This document shows, in pieces, positions 34,268-42,304 of a DNA stretch of 49,009 nucleotides; the first letter of the stretch is position 1; every line of letters begins with the position of its first letter. Origin of the DNA: Alistipes sp. (GTDB lineage: Bacteria; Bacteroidota; Bacteroidia; Bacteroidales; Rikenellaceae); contig JAHHQN010000016.1 in the NCBI GenBank assembly GCA_020026375.1, forward strand, positions 1-49,009. Reading direction: 5' to 3'. The position numbers and the translations under genes are program-made. The notes under the pieces are model-generated. The model did no database searches. It was not told where the DNA came from and worked only from the letters and a program-made list of their open reading frames with translations.

Positions 34268-34278
34268 AAGGCCGCCTT
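34251..34278. terminator. Terminator at the Fur-family/GNAT gene junction
   Basis: Perfect arms AAGGCGGC (34253-34260) and GCCGCCTT (34271-34278) around a 10-base loop. On the minus strand the stem runs into TTTTG, suiting the GNAT/glycosidase transcript. The left arm is inside the end of the Fur-family gene. Confidence 0.7.
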
Positions 34279-34306
34279 CCGTATGGAATTTCACGGGGGG
34301 GGGAGA

Positions 34307-34834
34307 TTACCACGTCTTCTCGAACGCTACGCGCTCGCCACTGGCATAACGCACCGTGCCGCACGCCTTGAATCCCAGCGTTGCCAGCATGGTGTGCATA
34401 TAGCGGTTGTCGTGCATGGTGTCAATCTTGAAGGAGCGGAGTCCCCTTTGGCGCGCCATCTCCTCGACATGGCGCATCACACGGGTGGCCACTCCGCGGC
34501 GTTTCACCTCGTCGGCCACCGCCAGCCGATGCACCACCACATAGTCCTGCTGCGAGAGCCACTCGCCGCAAAGAGCCTCATAGGCCGGTTCGCCGTCGAA
34601 GACCACCGCACAGTAGGCCACCACACGACCCTCGCACTCGGCCACACACCCCACGCCCGACATCACATCGACCATGATATCACCCCGCGCAGGATAGCCG
34701 TCCTGCCACTGCTCGCTACCCAGCGCCTTCATCTGTGCCTGCGCCTGGGCGATAATCCGCAGCACACACGTCACATCGTCCGGCGTGGCCGTCCGAAAGT
34801 CGAGTTCCAGATTTTTCTTATTCATGGTATTCAT
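34307..34834 (-). CDS. GNAT-family N-acetyltransferase
   Basis: Predicted acetyl-CoA-dependent transferase with unknown acceptor. Starting at the ATG at 34834 gives 175 residues; the stop of the GH2 gene (TGA) overlaps this ATG as TGATG, and a second ATG nine bases further in is also possible. The GNAT motif A is visible as VVHRLAVADEVKRRGVATRVMRHVEE (acetyl-CoA pyrophosphate loop RRGVA) and motif B as GFKACGTVRYASGERVAFEK. It is translationally coupled to the beta-mannosidase gene and is the last gene of the nanH operon. A nine-C tract in the transcript begins just after its stop codon. Confidence 0.9.
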   Translation of the reverse strand: MNTMNKKNLELDFRTATPDDVTCVLRIIAQAQAQMKALGSEQWQDGYPARGDIMVDVMSGVGCVAECEGRVVAYCAVVFDGEPAYEALCGEWLSQQDYVVVHRLAVADEVKRRGVATRVMRHVEEMARQRGLRSFKIDTMHDNRYMHTMLATLGFKACGTVRYASGERVAFEKTW

Positions 34835-37404
34835 CACTCTTCGTAGGTTGCTCTCAAATGCGCGACGCGCAGGTTGACGGTCGACGAGGCATGGATTTGG
34901 GGCGAAGTGAGCATCACCACGCGCTCCTCGCCGGGCAGCAGGTCGAAGAAGTTGTCGCTGAAACGCGCCCCCTGAAGGTCGGTCGACACAAAGAGGTCGC
35001 GCACCAGCACATCGGAGCGGAGACGCAACTCGCAGCCCCCCTCGACAATATGCTGTGCCACCTCGACAGTGGCCTTCGGCAGGTGGAGCTGTCGGGCCGG
35101 CACAAGATAGTGCGGCTCACGGAACAGCACCCGACGGTCGGCATCGAGGAGGGTGACCAGCACATAGCGGTCGGCATAGTCCCTCTTGTGGAGCCACTTG
35201 TCCAAATCGACACGCAGTGCCACGGCCGATGTGTTGGCCGCGACGGTCAGCGTAGTGGAGGTCTGTTTGTAGACATTGCCCTCGAAGTCGGTGAGCTGCA
35301 GGCGCAGCTCGGCCCCCTCGACATCGGTCAGTCGATCGGAGATGGCCCACACCTCCAACTCGCGCTCGCGCTGCACCACATCGGCAATCACGGGAGCAAA
35401 CGCCCTCCGCGCCTGATAGTGGAGCGCCTTCCAGTTGCCGTAGTAGTCGATGCCCGACCACGACACCACCGGCCAGCTGTCGTTGAGCTGCCAGTAGAGC
35501 GTACCCATACAGTAGGGGCGGTTGCGGCGGTGGGCCTCCATGCCGTGGCGCATGCCGCGTCCCTGCAACACGCTGCCCACATAGACAAAATCCTCGAACG
35601 ACTCCGGCACCCGATAGTCGCGCTCCATGTACTTGCGGATAAGGTCGTTGCCTATCGAGCTTTTCTGGTGGGCGTTCATCACCTCCGACTCCAGTTCGAA
35701 GTCCTCCTCCGCAGCGAAGGTGCGCAGGGTCTTCATCTCGGGGAACGACTGGAAACCGAACTCGCTCATGAATCGAGGTATGTCCTCATCGAAGCTCTCG
35801 AAGGTCTTGCGGCCGTACCACACGCCCCAATTGTGGCAGTCGCGCACACCCATCGTCCACTTGCGTCCCCAGTTGGCAAAATAGGGCGAGGTGTGGGCAT
35901 AGAAGCGGTCGGGGTCGTATTGCGCCACCACCTCGGGGAGCAGCTCCCTGAAGATGCGGTCATAGCCCGTCTTCATCGACTCGAAGGCCTCGTTGGGCAA
36001 CTTGCCCTTCCAGCCCCAGTATTTGATGCCCTCCTCAATCTCGTTGTTGCCGCACCACATGGCCAGCGAGGGGTGGTTGCGCAGGCGGCGCACATTGTAT
36101 TCGGCTTCGGCCTTCACACGGGCGAGAAACGCCTCGTCGTGGGGATAGGTCGTGCAGGCGAACATGAAGTCCTGCCACAGCAGAATGCCGTACTCGTCGG
36201 CCAGGTCGTAGAACAGGTCGCTCTCATAGACACCGCCGCCCCACACGCGGAGCATGTTCATGTTCGCCTCCTTCACATCGTCGAACATGCGGCGGTAGCG
36301 CTCCTCGGTCACCGAGGGCAGCATGGCGTCCATCGGGATATAGTTCGCCCCCTTGGCAAACATCGGGTGGCCGTTCACCTCGAAGTAGAACGACTCGCCG
36401 GCCTCGTCCTTTTCGGTCACGACCCTCACGGTACGCAGCCCCACACGGCGCGACTTGCTGCACAACGTACGCTCGCCGTCGGTGAGCGAGAGGGTCACCT
36501 CATAGAGCGTGGGGTCACCCCAACCGTTGGGCATCCATCTTTGGGGTTGCGAGATGGTCAGCGGTATATCGACATGGAGCGAATCGCCCTCGAAACGCAC
36601 ATCGCAGCTGTTCGAGGCCACCTCATGTCCCTTCAGCGAAGCCGTAACCACGGCGCGGAGCGTGCCGACCGACGCTCGGAGTCGCCGCACCTCGCCCCTG
36701 CACGCCAGCACCGCCACACTGTCGGTGAGCTGCCGCTGGCATACATGGAGGTCGTCGACGGCCACCCTGTCGGCAAAGCACAGTCGCACGGGACGCCAGA
36801 TGCCGCACGTCACCATGCGGATACCCCAGTCCCAGCCGAAGCTGTAAGGGGCCTTGCGGGCATAGATGCTGAGTTTCTCCCGACGGTGGTCGTTGTCGGC
36901 CGGATAGCTGAAGCCGTCGCGCTCATACTGCCACATGTTCTCCTTTATCGGCGAACGGAAGGTGACCTCGAGCGTGTTGTCCCCCTCGCGCAGGAGCGGT
37001 TTCACCGCAAGGCGGTGGCCCACAAACATGTTGTCGGCCTGAAGGATGGTCTCGCCGTTGAGTTTCACCTCGGCATAGGTGTCGAGTCCCTCGAACACCA
37101 GCTCGGCGGTATCGAAACGCAAATCGTCGGCCGACACAGAGAAGGTCGTGCGATAAATCCAGTCGAGGTCCTCGACCCACTGGACATGCTGTTCGTTGGT
37201 GCCGTAGAACGGGTCGGGCAGCAGTCCGCAGCGCAGCAAATCCTGCTGCACGGTACCCGGCACCTCGGCACGGTGCCAGTCGCGGCGGTCGAGTTGCGAG
37301 AACTGCCAGCCGTCGTGGAGCAGCACCGTCTTCCGGTGAACGGCTCCTTCACTTGCCATGGTTGTCATCATCAACAATAATAATAGAATCAGGTATTTTT
37401 TCAT
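34834..37404 (-). CDS. GH2 beta-mannosidase
   Basis: Retaining exo-beta-mannosidase, probably acting on the N-glycan core Man-beta-GlcNAc linkage. The ATG at 37404 gives 856 residues; the GTG one codon earlier is not preferred. After a signal peptide (KKYLILLLLLMMTTMA) come the GH2 sugar-binding domain (VPGTVQQDLLRCGLLPDPFYG), the immunoglobulin-like domain and the barrel. The acid/base is Glu455 in MWCGNNEIEEGIKYWGWKG and the nucleophile Glu548 in FMSEFGFQSFPEM. The SFGWDWGIRMVTCGIWRP segment is typical of beta-mannosidases. The length matches the family. It starts two bases after the GH20 stop and overlaps the GNAT start, so the three are one transcript. Confidence 0.95.
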   Translation of the reverse strand: MKKYLILLLLLMMTTMASEGAVHRKTVLLHDGWQFSQLDRRDWHRAEVPGTVQQDLLRCGLLPDPFYGTNEQHVQWVEDLDWIYRTTFSVSADDLRFDTAELVFEGLDTYAEVKLNGETILQADNMFVGHRLAVKPLLREGDNTLEVTFRSPIKENMWQYERDGFSYPADNDHRREKLSIYARKAPYSFGWDWGIRMVTCGIWRPVRLCFADRVAVDDLHVCQRQLTDSVAVLACRGEVRRLRASVGTLRAVVTASLKGHEVASNSCDVRFEGDSLHVDIPLTISQPQRWMPNGWGDPTLYEVTLSLTDGERTLCSKSRRVGLRTVRVVTEKDEAGESFYFEVNGHPMFAKGANYIPMDAMLPSVTEERYRRMFDDVKEANMNMLRVWGGGVYESDLFYDLADEYGILLWQDFMFACTTYPHDEAFLARVKAEAEYNVRRLRNHPSLAMWCGNNEIEEGIKYWGWKGKLPNEAFESMKTGYDRIFRELLPEVVAQYDPDRFYAHTSPYFANWGRKWTMGVRDCHNWGVWYGRKTFESFDEDIPRFMSEFGFQSFPEMKTLRTFAAEEDFELESEVMNAHQKSSIGNDLIRKYMERDYRVPESFEDFVYVGSVLQGRGMRHGMEAHRRNRPYCMGTLYWQLNDSWPVVSWSGIDYYGNWKALHYQARRAFAPVIADVVQRERELEVWAISDRLTDVEGAELRLQLTDFEGNVYKQTSTTLTVAANTSAVALRVDLDKWLHKRDYADRYVLVTLLDADRRVLFREPHYLVPARQLHLPKATVEVAQHIVEGGCELRLRSDVLVRDLFVSTDLQGARFSDNFFDLLPGEERVVMLTSPQIHASSTVNLRVAHLRATYEE

Positions 37405-37406
37405 CA

Positions 37407-39404
37407 CTACAATTTTTTTCGGGGCGAATATATCAGTCCGTCGACGGCACGCTCACCGTCGGGCGTGACGAACACGGTGGTGAACATCCATTTGACCAGT
37501 CGGGTCTGCGCGCTGCGGAACTCCCCGACGGGCAGTTTCCACAACACCTCGTTCCAACCCTTGTGGAGCAGCACCTCAACGGGACGACGCACCACACAAT
37601 TCTCGTTGCCCAGGGCCGTCTCGTTGTCGGGCAGACGGTGCGAGGCACTCCACTCGGGAGCCGCCACCTCGCTGCCGTTGATCCACAGACGGCTCTCGCG
37701 GTAATCCCATTTGCCCTGAGGAGGAGGCACATCTTTCTCCGAACGGCTGTAATTCTGGGTCTCCAGCCATGCGCCCACACGCTGTGTGCGTGGCGAGTAG
37801 ACCCACGTGTGGGCATAGGCCGTGTGGTTCTCCGGCGCGGCGCGGTAGAAGGCCGGTACCAGACCGCCCCACACATGGCGCAGATAAATGCCGGCACCGA
37901 CCGCCTCGCGCACACCATAGCGGCGGCCCCCCTCCTCGAAACAACCGCTCCACGCCTCACGTTCGGGCGCAAAGACCTTCTGAAGGTCACCTCCGTTGGG
38001 GAAGGGGTCGGAAATCTCCCAGCGCACATTGCTCTGGCGCACATAGGCCACCGGCTCGTGGCGAAGGGTATGCTCCTTGTGCCACAACAGACGGCGTTCG
38101 AAGTCGGCAAATGCCGCAAACACCTCCGACGAGGGATCGGTGGGCAGCATCACCCCCTCACCGTCGAAGTAGCGGTCGCCACCACCCAACCATGCGCGTT
38201 CGGCCACGGCCAGCATATTGGGATAGAGATGGTTCTGACGCAGGAGGTCGCGGTAGTCGGGAATCAGACGGTCGTTCCACACCGCCAGAATCACGCCGGC
38301 CACCCCCTCGCTGCCGCACTCCACATTGGCAATGCGGCTATTGTAGAGGGCCACCAGATCGGCGAACGTGTCGTAGTGGTTCAGGTAGTGGAAGCGCGAG
38401 TCGATGGCCGGAATCCCCTCCTGCACCTGTCCGCGCGCACTCCACAGCTGGGTCATGTCAATCTCCCCCGGGCGGTAGTGCCAGCCGGGATTCCACGAGA
38501 TGACTTTCCTGCCACGGGCGCGCAGATGCGCCACCATCTCGGGGACAAAGTCGCGGCGCGAGAAGGCCACCTCATCGGTGCCGATATGGATATACTCGCT
38601 GTCGAAGAGTTCCAATGCCTCGTCGAGCAGCTCCTTGAGCAGCGACATGCCCCGGTCACTCTGCATATCGCAGCCGAACGCGCGCACGAATGCCGCACTG
38701 TGGCCGGGCATGTCGATTTCGGGAATCACCTCAACGTGGCAACGGCGGGCGAACTCGACCAGCGAGCGCACCTCTTCGCGGGTGTAGAAGCACCCCTCGA
38801 AACGGGTCATGTTCTCCCGTGCCGTCAGTCGGGGATAGCGGCGGCTCTCCAACCGCCACGCCTGATTCTCGGTCAGATGCCAGTGGAAGGTATTGATTTT
38901 GAAGCGCGAAAGCAACTCTATCTCCCGTTTCAACTCCTCGATGGGGATATAGCCCCGTCCCACATCGTGCATGAAGCCGCGTATGCGGAACGACGGCCAG
39001 TCGGTGATGCGGCAACAACGGAAACGCCCCCTGTCGTCGCGCAGCTGGCGAAGGGTCTGCATCGCCCAGTAGAGTCCCCTCCCGGTGAGTGCCTCGACTC
39101 TGATGCGGTGGGTCTCGACCGTCAGACGATAGGCCTCCGCAGGATTGTTCCCCACTTCGGGGAGCGTGTCGGTCAGCGACACCTCGATGCGTGAGGCGGC
39201 GCGTCCGTCGGCCTTCATGCCGCACTCTTGCAGCCACTCCTCCCAACTTCGGGACGGCACATCGGTCAAAAGGCGGACCTTGCGGGCGGAAAAGTGTCCC
39301 TCACCCCACTCCACCTGTTGCGGACGGGGCAGCAGATGCTCCTCGCCGGCCAGCGCACACCGCCACAGGAAGACAAAAAACAGGATTATCAGCAGTCGTT
39401 TCAT
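37407..39404 (-). CDS. GH20 beta-N-acetylhexosaminidase
   Basis: Secreted hexosaminidase, 665 residues from the ATG at 39404. After a signal peptide (MKRLLIILFFVFLWRCALA) are the GH20b-like N-terminal domain and a GH20 barrel, with NTFHWHLTENQAWRLESRRYP and the catalytic pair Asp277-Glu278 in HIGTDE. The C-terminal 200 residues form a different module from the first GH20 of this window, with no F5/8 type C domain. They contain YAHTWVYSP, LWINGSEV and GWNEVLWKLPVGEF, a beta-rich accessory domain. A strong terminator-like hairpin lies only 15 bases before its start. It is placed between nanH and the beta-mannosidase. Confidence 0.94.
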   Translation of the reverse strand: MKRLLIILFFVFLWRCALAGEEHLLPRPQQVEWGEGHFSARKVRLLTDVPSRSWEEWLQECGMKADGRAASRIEVSLTDTLPEVGNNPAEAYRLTVETHRIRVEALTGRGLYWAMQTLRQLRDDRGRFRCCRITDWPSFRIRGFMHDVGRGYIPIEELKREIELLSRFKINTFHWHLTENQAWRLESRRYPRLTARENMTRFEGCFYTREEVRSLVEFARRCHVEVIPEIDMPGHSAAFVRAFGCDMQSDRGMSLLKELLDEALELFDSEYIHIGTDEVAFSRRDFVPEMVAHLRARGRKVISWNPGWHYRPGEIDMTQLWSARGQVQEGIPAIDSRFHYLNHYDTFADLVALYNSRIANVECGSEGVAGVILAVWNDRLIPDYRDLLRQNHLYPNMLAVAERAWLGGGDRYFDGEGVMLPTDPSSEVFAAFADFERRLLWHKEHTLRHEPVAYVRQSNVRWEISDPFPNGGDLQKVFAPEREAWSGCFEEGGRRYGVREAVGAGIYLRHVWGGLVPAFYRAAPENHTAYAHTWVYSPRTQRVGAWLETQNYSRSEKDVPPPQGKWDYRESRLWINGSEVAAPEWSASHRLPDNETALGNENCVVRRPVEVLLHKGWNEVLWKLPVGEFRSAQTRLVKWMFTTVFVTPDGERAVDGLIYSPRKKL

Positions 39405-39418
39405 CACATTGGATTTTC

Positions 39419-39456
39419 AAAAAAAAGGAGGCAATGGCCGCAGGCCATCGTCTCCT
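39419..39456 (-). terminator. Terminator-like hairpin between nanH and GH20 (possible attenuator)
   Basis: On the minus strand AGGAG (39452-39456 complement) and ATGGCC pair with GGCCAT and CTCCT (39426-39430), arms broken by a small internal loop. The stem is followed by eight T (39419-39426). The GH20 start is only 15 bases downstream and no promoter box is seen between them, so it would reduce rather than fully stop transcription into GH20. Confidence 0.8.
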
Positions 39457-39472
39457 GAAGGTTATCGGCAGA

Positions 39473-41104
39473 TTACTCCGCAATCAGATCCTTGAGCTTC
39501 ACGGCCTGGAAGACCAGATGCGCCGTCGAACTTTCGTAGAGGATACCCACCGTCTCGTGGTCAATCATCGACAGGCAGGTGTAGCCCCAGCTCTCCTCCT
39601 CGTCGAGCATCACCTGATGCTCCGTGGGCCAGGTATGACCGCCATCGAGGCTGGCCTTGATGGTGATGTGGTTGCGGTTCTTGGTGGTATCGGGATTGGA
39701 GAAGAGCAGGATATCACGTCCCAGCACATTCTCGTCGGCCTTCACACGGATAAGGCTGGCCATGCAGACCGACTCACGCAGGGCCTTGCGCGACGAGGGA
39801 TGTTCCTCCCACGTCTTGCCCATGTCGCGGGTGACGGCCACCGCACGGCTGCCGCCACGGTTGTCGCGCATGTTGAGCATCAGCACCCCCTTCTCCAGCT
39901 CCACGACCTGCGACTCGGTGGTGTTGCTGCGCGCCGGCTCGTGAATGGTCCAGTTACGGCCGCCGTCCTTCGAGTACATGACTCCGGCACAGGGAATGCG
40001 GTCGGCACCGATATACTGAATGGGGAAGACCAGTGTGCCGTCCTCCATCGTGATGCCGCGGCCGGGACCCTGCAACAGGAAGTGCCACTCGGGACGCTTC
40101 ACCTGCCCGGTGATGTTCATCGGGCTGCTCCACGTCTTGCCGTCGTCGCTGCTGCACGCCAGCACCAGCTGGGCGGTATGCTCCACGTCCATGCCCGGCT
40201 TGGAGTTGAACCATGCACGCTGGTTGCCCATGCCGTGGGTCCAGGCGGCCACAATCCACACATTGCCCGTGTGGGGGTCGACCAGAATCGAGGGGTCGCC
40301 CACACCGTTCTGGCATCGGGGCAGACCGCCGTACTCGCCGAACGACATGGGGATACGCATCTTCTCCCATGTGCGGCCGCCGTCGGTACTGCGGCTCACG
40401 CCGATTTCGATGTACTCCTGCAGGTCGACACTGCTGTTGTAGCGGATATCGTAGACGGCCAGCAGCGTACCCTTGCCGGTGGTCACCAGACCCGGGATAC
40501 GGAAGGCGGCCGCCCCGTCGTCGCCGGCATGACGCACGCCCACACCCATACGGTGGACGGCCGACTTGCCCGACACATATTTCAGTTCGGCATCGCGACC
40601 GTTGAGCGTCACCCGCTCAATGGCGGCCGTCACCTTGCTCTGAAGGGTGGCACGCGGACTCATCTGAAGGCTCACCCAATAGAAGTTGGGTCCCTCGACC
40701 AGGCTGTGCTGCAGCGCGAAGACCATCTCACGAGCAGGCTTGCGCTCGTCGAGCAGCACCGAATAGGAGGGGTTGGCCGCCAGGGTCTGACCCATGCGGT
40801 GTGCCGAAATATAATCCTCGGGACGTGTGGCATCGACCTCCTCGGGCGACATGTTGCGGGTGCCGCCATAGTAGAACTTCACGCTGCGGATATCGGCAAG
40901 ATGCACCTCGTCGCCCAGCGTGAGTTTCACCTCGTTGAGCGTCGCGCCCTTGTCGGCATCAATTCTGATGTAGAACAACGCATTGTCGATACGTTCCAAA
41001 AGAATCGGAATCTGTGTTTCGCGGATACGCACCGTCTCGGCCGCCTGCACCGAAAACAACGACAGGAGCAGCAGCAAAGACAGGGTCAAAAGGTTTTTTT
41101 TCAT
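39473..41104 (-). CDS. nanH: Exo-alpha-sialidase (GH33)
   Basis: Releases terminal sialic acid from host glycans. The 543 residues begin with a signal peptide (MKKNLLTLSLLLLLSLFSVQA) and an N-terminal carbohydrate-binding domain (about 25-185). The six-bladed catalytic propeller follows, with FRIPG (Arg202) and at least five Asp boxes: STDGGRTW, SSDDGKTW, SKDGGRNW, TRDMGKTW and SLDGGHTW. Conserved AWTHGMGNQRAWFNSKPGM and LNMRDNRGG are present. The length and layout match Bacteroides sialidases such as BT_0455. It is the first gene of the operon nanH-GH20-GH2-GNAT. Confidence 0.97.
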   Translation of the reverse strand: MKKNLLTLSLLLLLSLFSVQAAETVRIRETQIPILLERIDNALFYIRIDADKGATLNEVKLTLGDEVHLADIRSVKFYYGGTRNMSPEEVDATRPEDYISAHRMGQTLAANPSYSVLLDERKPAREMVFALQHSLVEGPNFYWVSLQMSPRATLQSKVTAAIERVTLNGRDAELKYVSGKSAVHRMGVGVRHAGDDGAAAFRIPGLVTTGKGTLLAVYDIRYNSSVDLQEYIEIGVSRSTDGGRTWEKMRIPMSFGEYGGLPRCQNGVGDPSILVDPHTGNVWIVAAWTHGMGNQRAWFNSKPGMDVEHTAQLVLACSSDDGKTWSSPMNITGQVKRPEWHFLLQGPGRGITMEDGTLVFPIQYIGADRIPCAGVMYSKDGGRNWTIHEPARSNTTESQVVELEKGVLMLNMRDNRGGSRAVAVTRDMGKTWEEHPSSRKALRESVCMASLIRVKADENVLGRDILLFSNPDTTKNRNHITIKASLDGGHTWPTEHQVMLDEEESWGYTCLSMIDHETVGILYESSTAHLVFQAVKLKDLIAE

Positions 41105-41138
41105 GGAACAGGTATTTGTTTGGGATTTTTTCTTCGGG

Positions 41139-41146
41139 TAAAGGTA
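41139..41146 (-). promoter_or_regulatory. Possible -7 box of nanH
   Basis: Minus strand TACCTTTA differs from TAnnTTTG in one base and lies about 35 bases before the ATG. No -33 element at the right spacing was seen, so confidence is low. Confidence 0.4.
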
Positions 41147-41264
41147 CTAATTTTATGCAACATTCCACACCTTCCGACCCTCAAGAGTGCAAAAAACAGC
41201 CGCTTCGGCCACAAAAAAATGCACTTTTGAAACCGCAGAAGGGGATTTTTAGAAAATTCTTTCG

Positions 41265-41272
41265 TACCTTTG
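41265..41272 (+). promoter_or_regulatory. -7 box of era
   Basis: TACCTTTG fits TAnnTTTG and lies 14 bases before the era ATG. The very short leader implies transcription starts close to the start codon. It also rules out upstream starts of the open frame. Confidence 0.7.
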
Positions 41273-41286
41273 GGTCAAAATTAGCT

Positions 41287-42168
41287 ATGCATAAATCAGG
41301 ATTTGTAAATATCATCGGCAACCCCAATGTCGGAAAATCGACATTGATGAATGCCCTGGTCGGCGAGAAACTTTCGATCATCACCTCGAAGGCGCAGACC
41401 ACACGTCACCGTATCATGGGAGTGGTATCGGGCGACGACTACCAGATTGTCTATTCCGACACCCCCGGAATCTTGAAACCCTCCTACAAACTGCAGGAGT
41501 CGATGATGAAGTTCGTGAGCGGCGCGCTGACCGACGCCGACGTGATTCTCTATGTCACCGACACCGTGGAACAGAGCGACCGCTCGGCCGAGATTGTGGA
41601 GCAGATCCGCCGCAGCGGAATCCCCACCATTGTGGTCATCAACAAAATCGACCTCTCCCGCCCCGACGCACTCGAGGCGCTGGTCGACAAGTGGCACCAG
41701 ACCCTGCCCGACGCCCAAATCGTGCCGGCATCGGCCAAGGAGAAGTTCAACATGGAGGGACTCTTCAAGACCATTCTGGAGCATCTGCCCGAAGGCCCGG
41801 CCTTCTATCCCAAGGACACCCTCACCGACAAGACCCTGCGTTTCTTCGCCTCGGAGATTATCCGCGAGAAGATTCTGCGCTTCTACGACAAGGAGATTCC
41901 CTACTGCTGCGAGATTGAAATCGACACCTACAAGGAGGAAGAGAAGATGGACCGCATATCGGCCACCATCTACGTGTCGCGCGACTCACAGAAGGGTATC
42001 GTCATCGGCCACAAGGGCGAACGACTCAAGAAGGTGGGCATGGCCGCCCGCGAGGAGATGGAGCAGTTCCTGGGCAAGAAGGTCTTTCTGCAGCTCTTTG
42101 TGAAGGTCAACGACGACTGGCGCAACAACCCCCGACAGCTCCGCCGTTTCGGTTACGAAATGGAGTAA
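41287..42168 (+). CDS. era: GTPase Era
   Basis: Essential GTPase for 16S rRNA maturation and 30S assembly. The ATG at 41287 gives 293 residues, the normal Era length. The P-loop is GNPNVGKST (11-19), then switch/G2 SIITSKAQTTRHRIMG, G3 DTPGI and G4 NKID. The C-terminal KH domain contains VIGHKGERLKKVGMAAREEM, ending with the usual KVNDDWRNNPRQLRRFGY. It is followed at 137 bases by the TPR gene, with a hairpin in the gap but no T run. Confidence 0.98.
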   Translation: MHKSGFVNIIGNPNVGKSTLMNALVGEKLSIITSKAQTTRHRIMGVVSGDDYQIVYSDTPGILKPSYKLQESMMKFVSGALTDADVILYVTDTVEQSDRSAEIVEQIRRSGIPTIVVINKIDLSRPDALEALVDKWHQTLPDAQIVPASAKEKFNMEGLFKTILEHLPEGPAFYPKDTLTDKTLRFFASEIIREKILRFYDKEIPYCCEIEIDTYKEEEKMDRISATIYVSRDSQKGIVIGHKGERLKKVGMAAREEMEQFLGKKVFLQLFVKVNDDWRNNPRQLRRFGYEME

Positions 42169-42304
42169 CAATAACGACATGGGGCAATAAAACGTCCCGA
42201 AAATCCGTTGAACGGACACCCGAATGCCTCGAAACGTCAAGCGTGAGAGGCATTCGTGCGTCAGTAAACGAACCAGAAAAAGAAAATATCACACACGATT
42301 CAGC

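Noticed and set aside
42204..42256. Small hairpins between era and the TPR gene
   Set aside because: CGAATGCCTC and GAGGCATTCG pair across a 16-base loop without a T run; neither terminator nor known regulator is supported.
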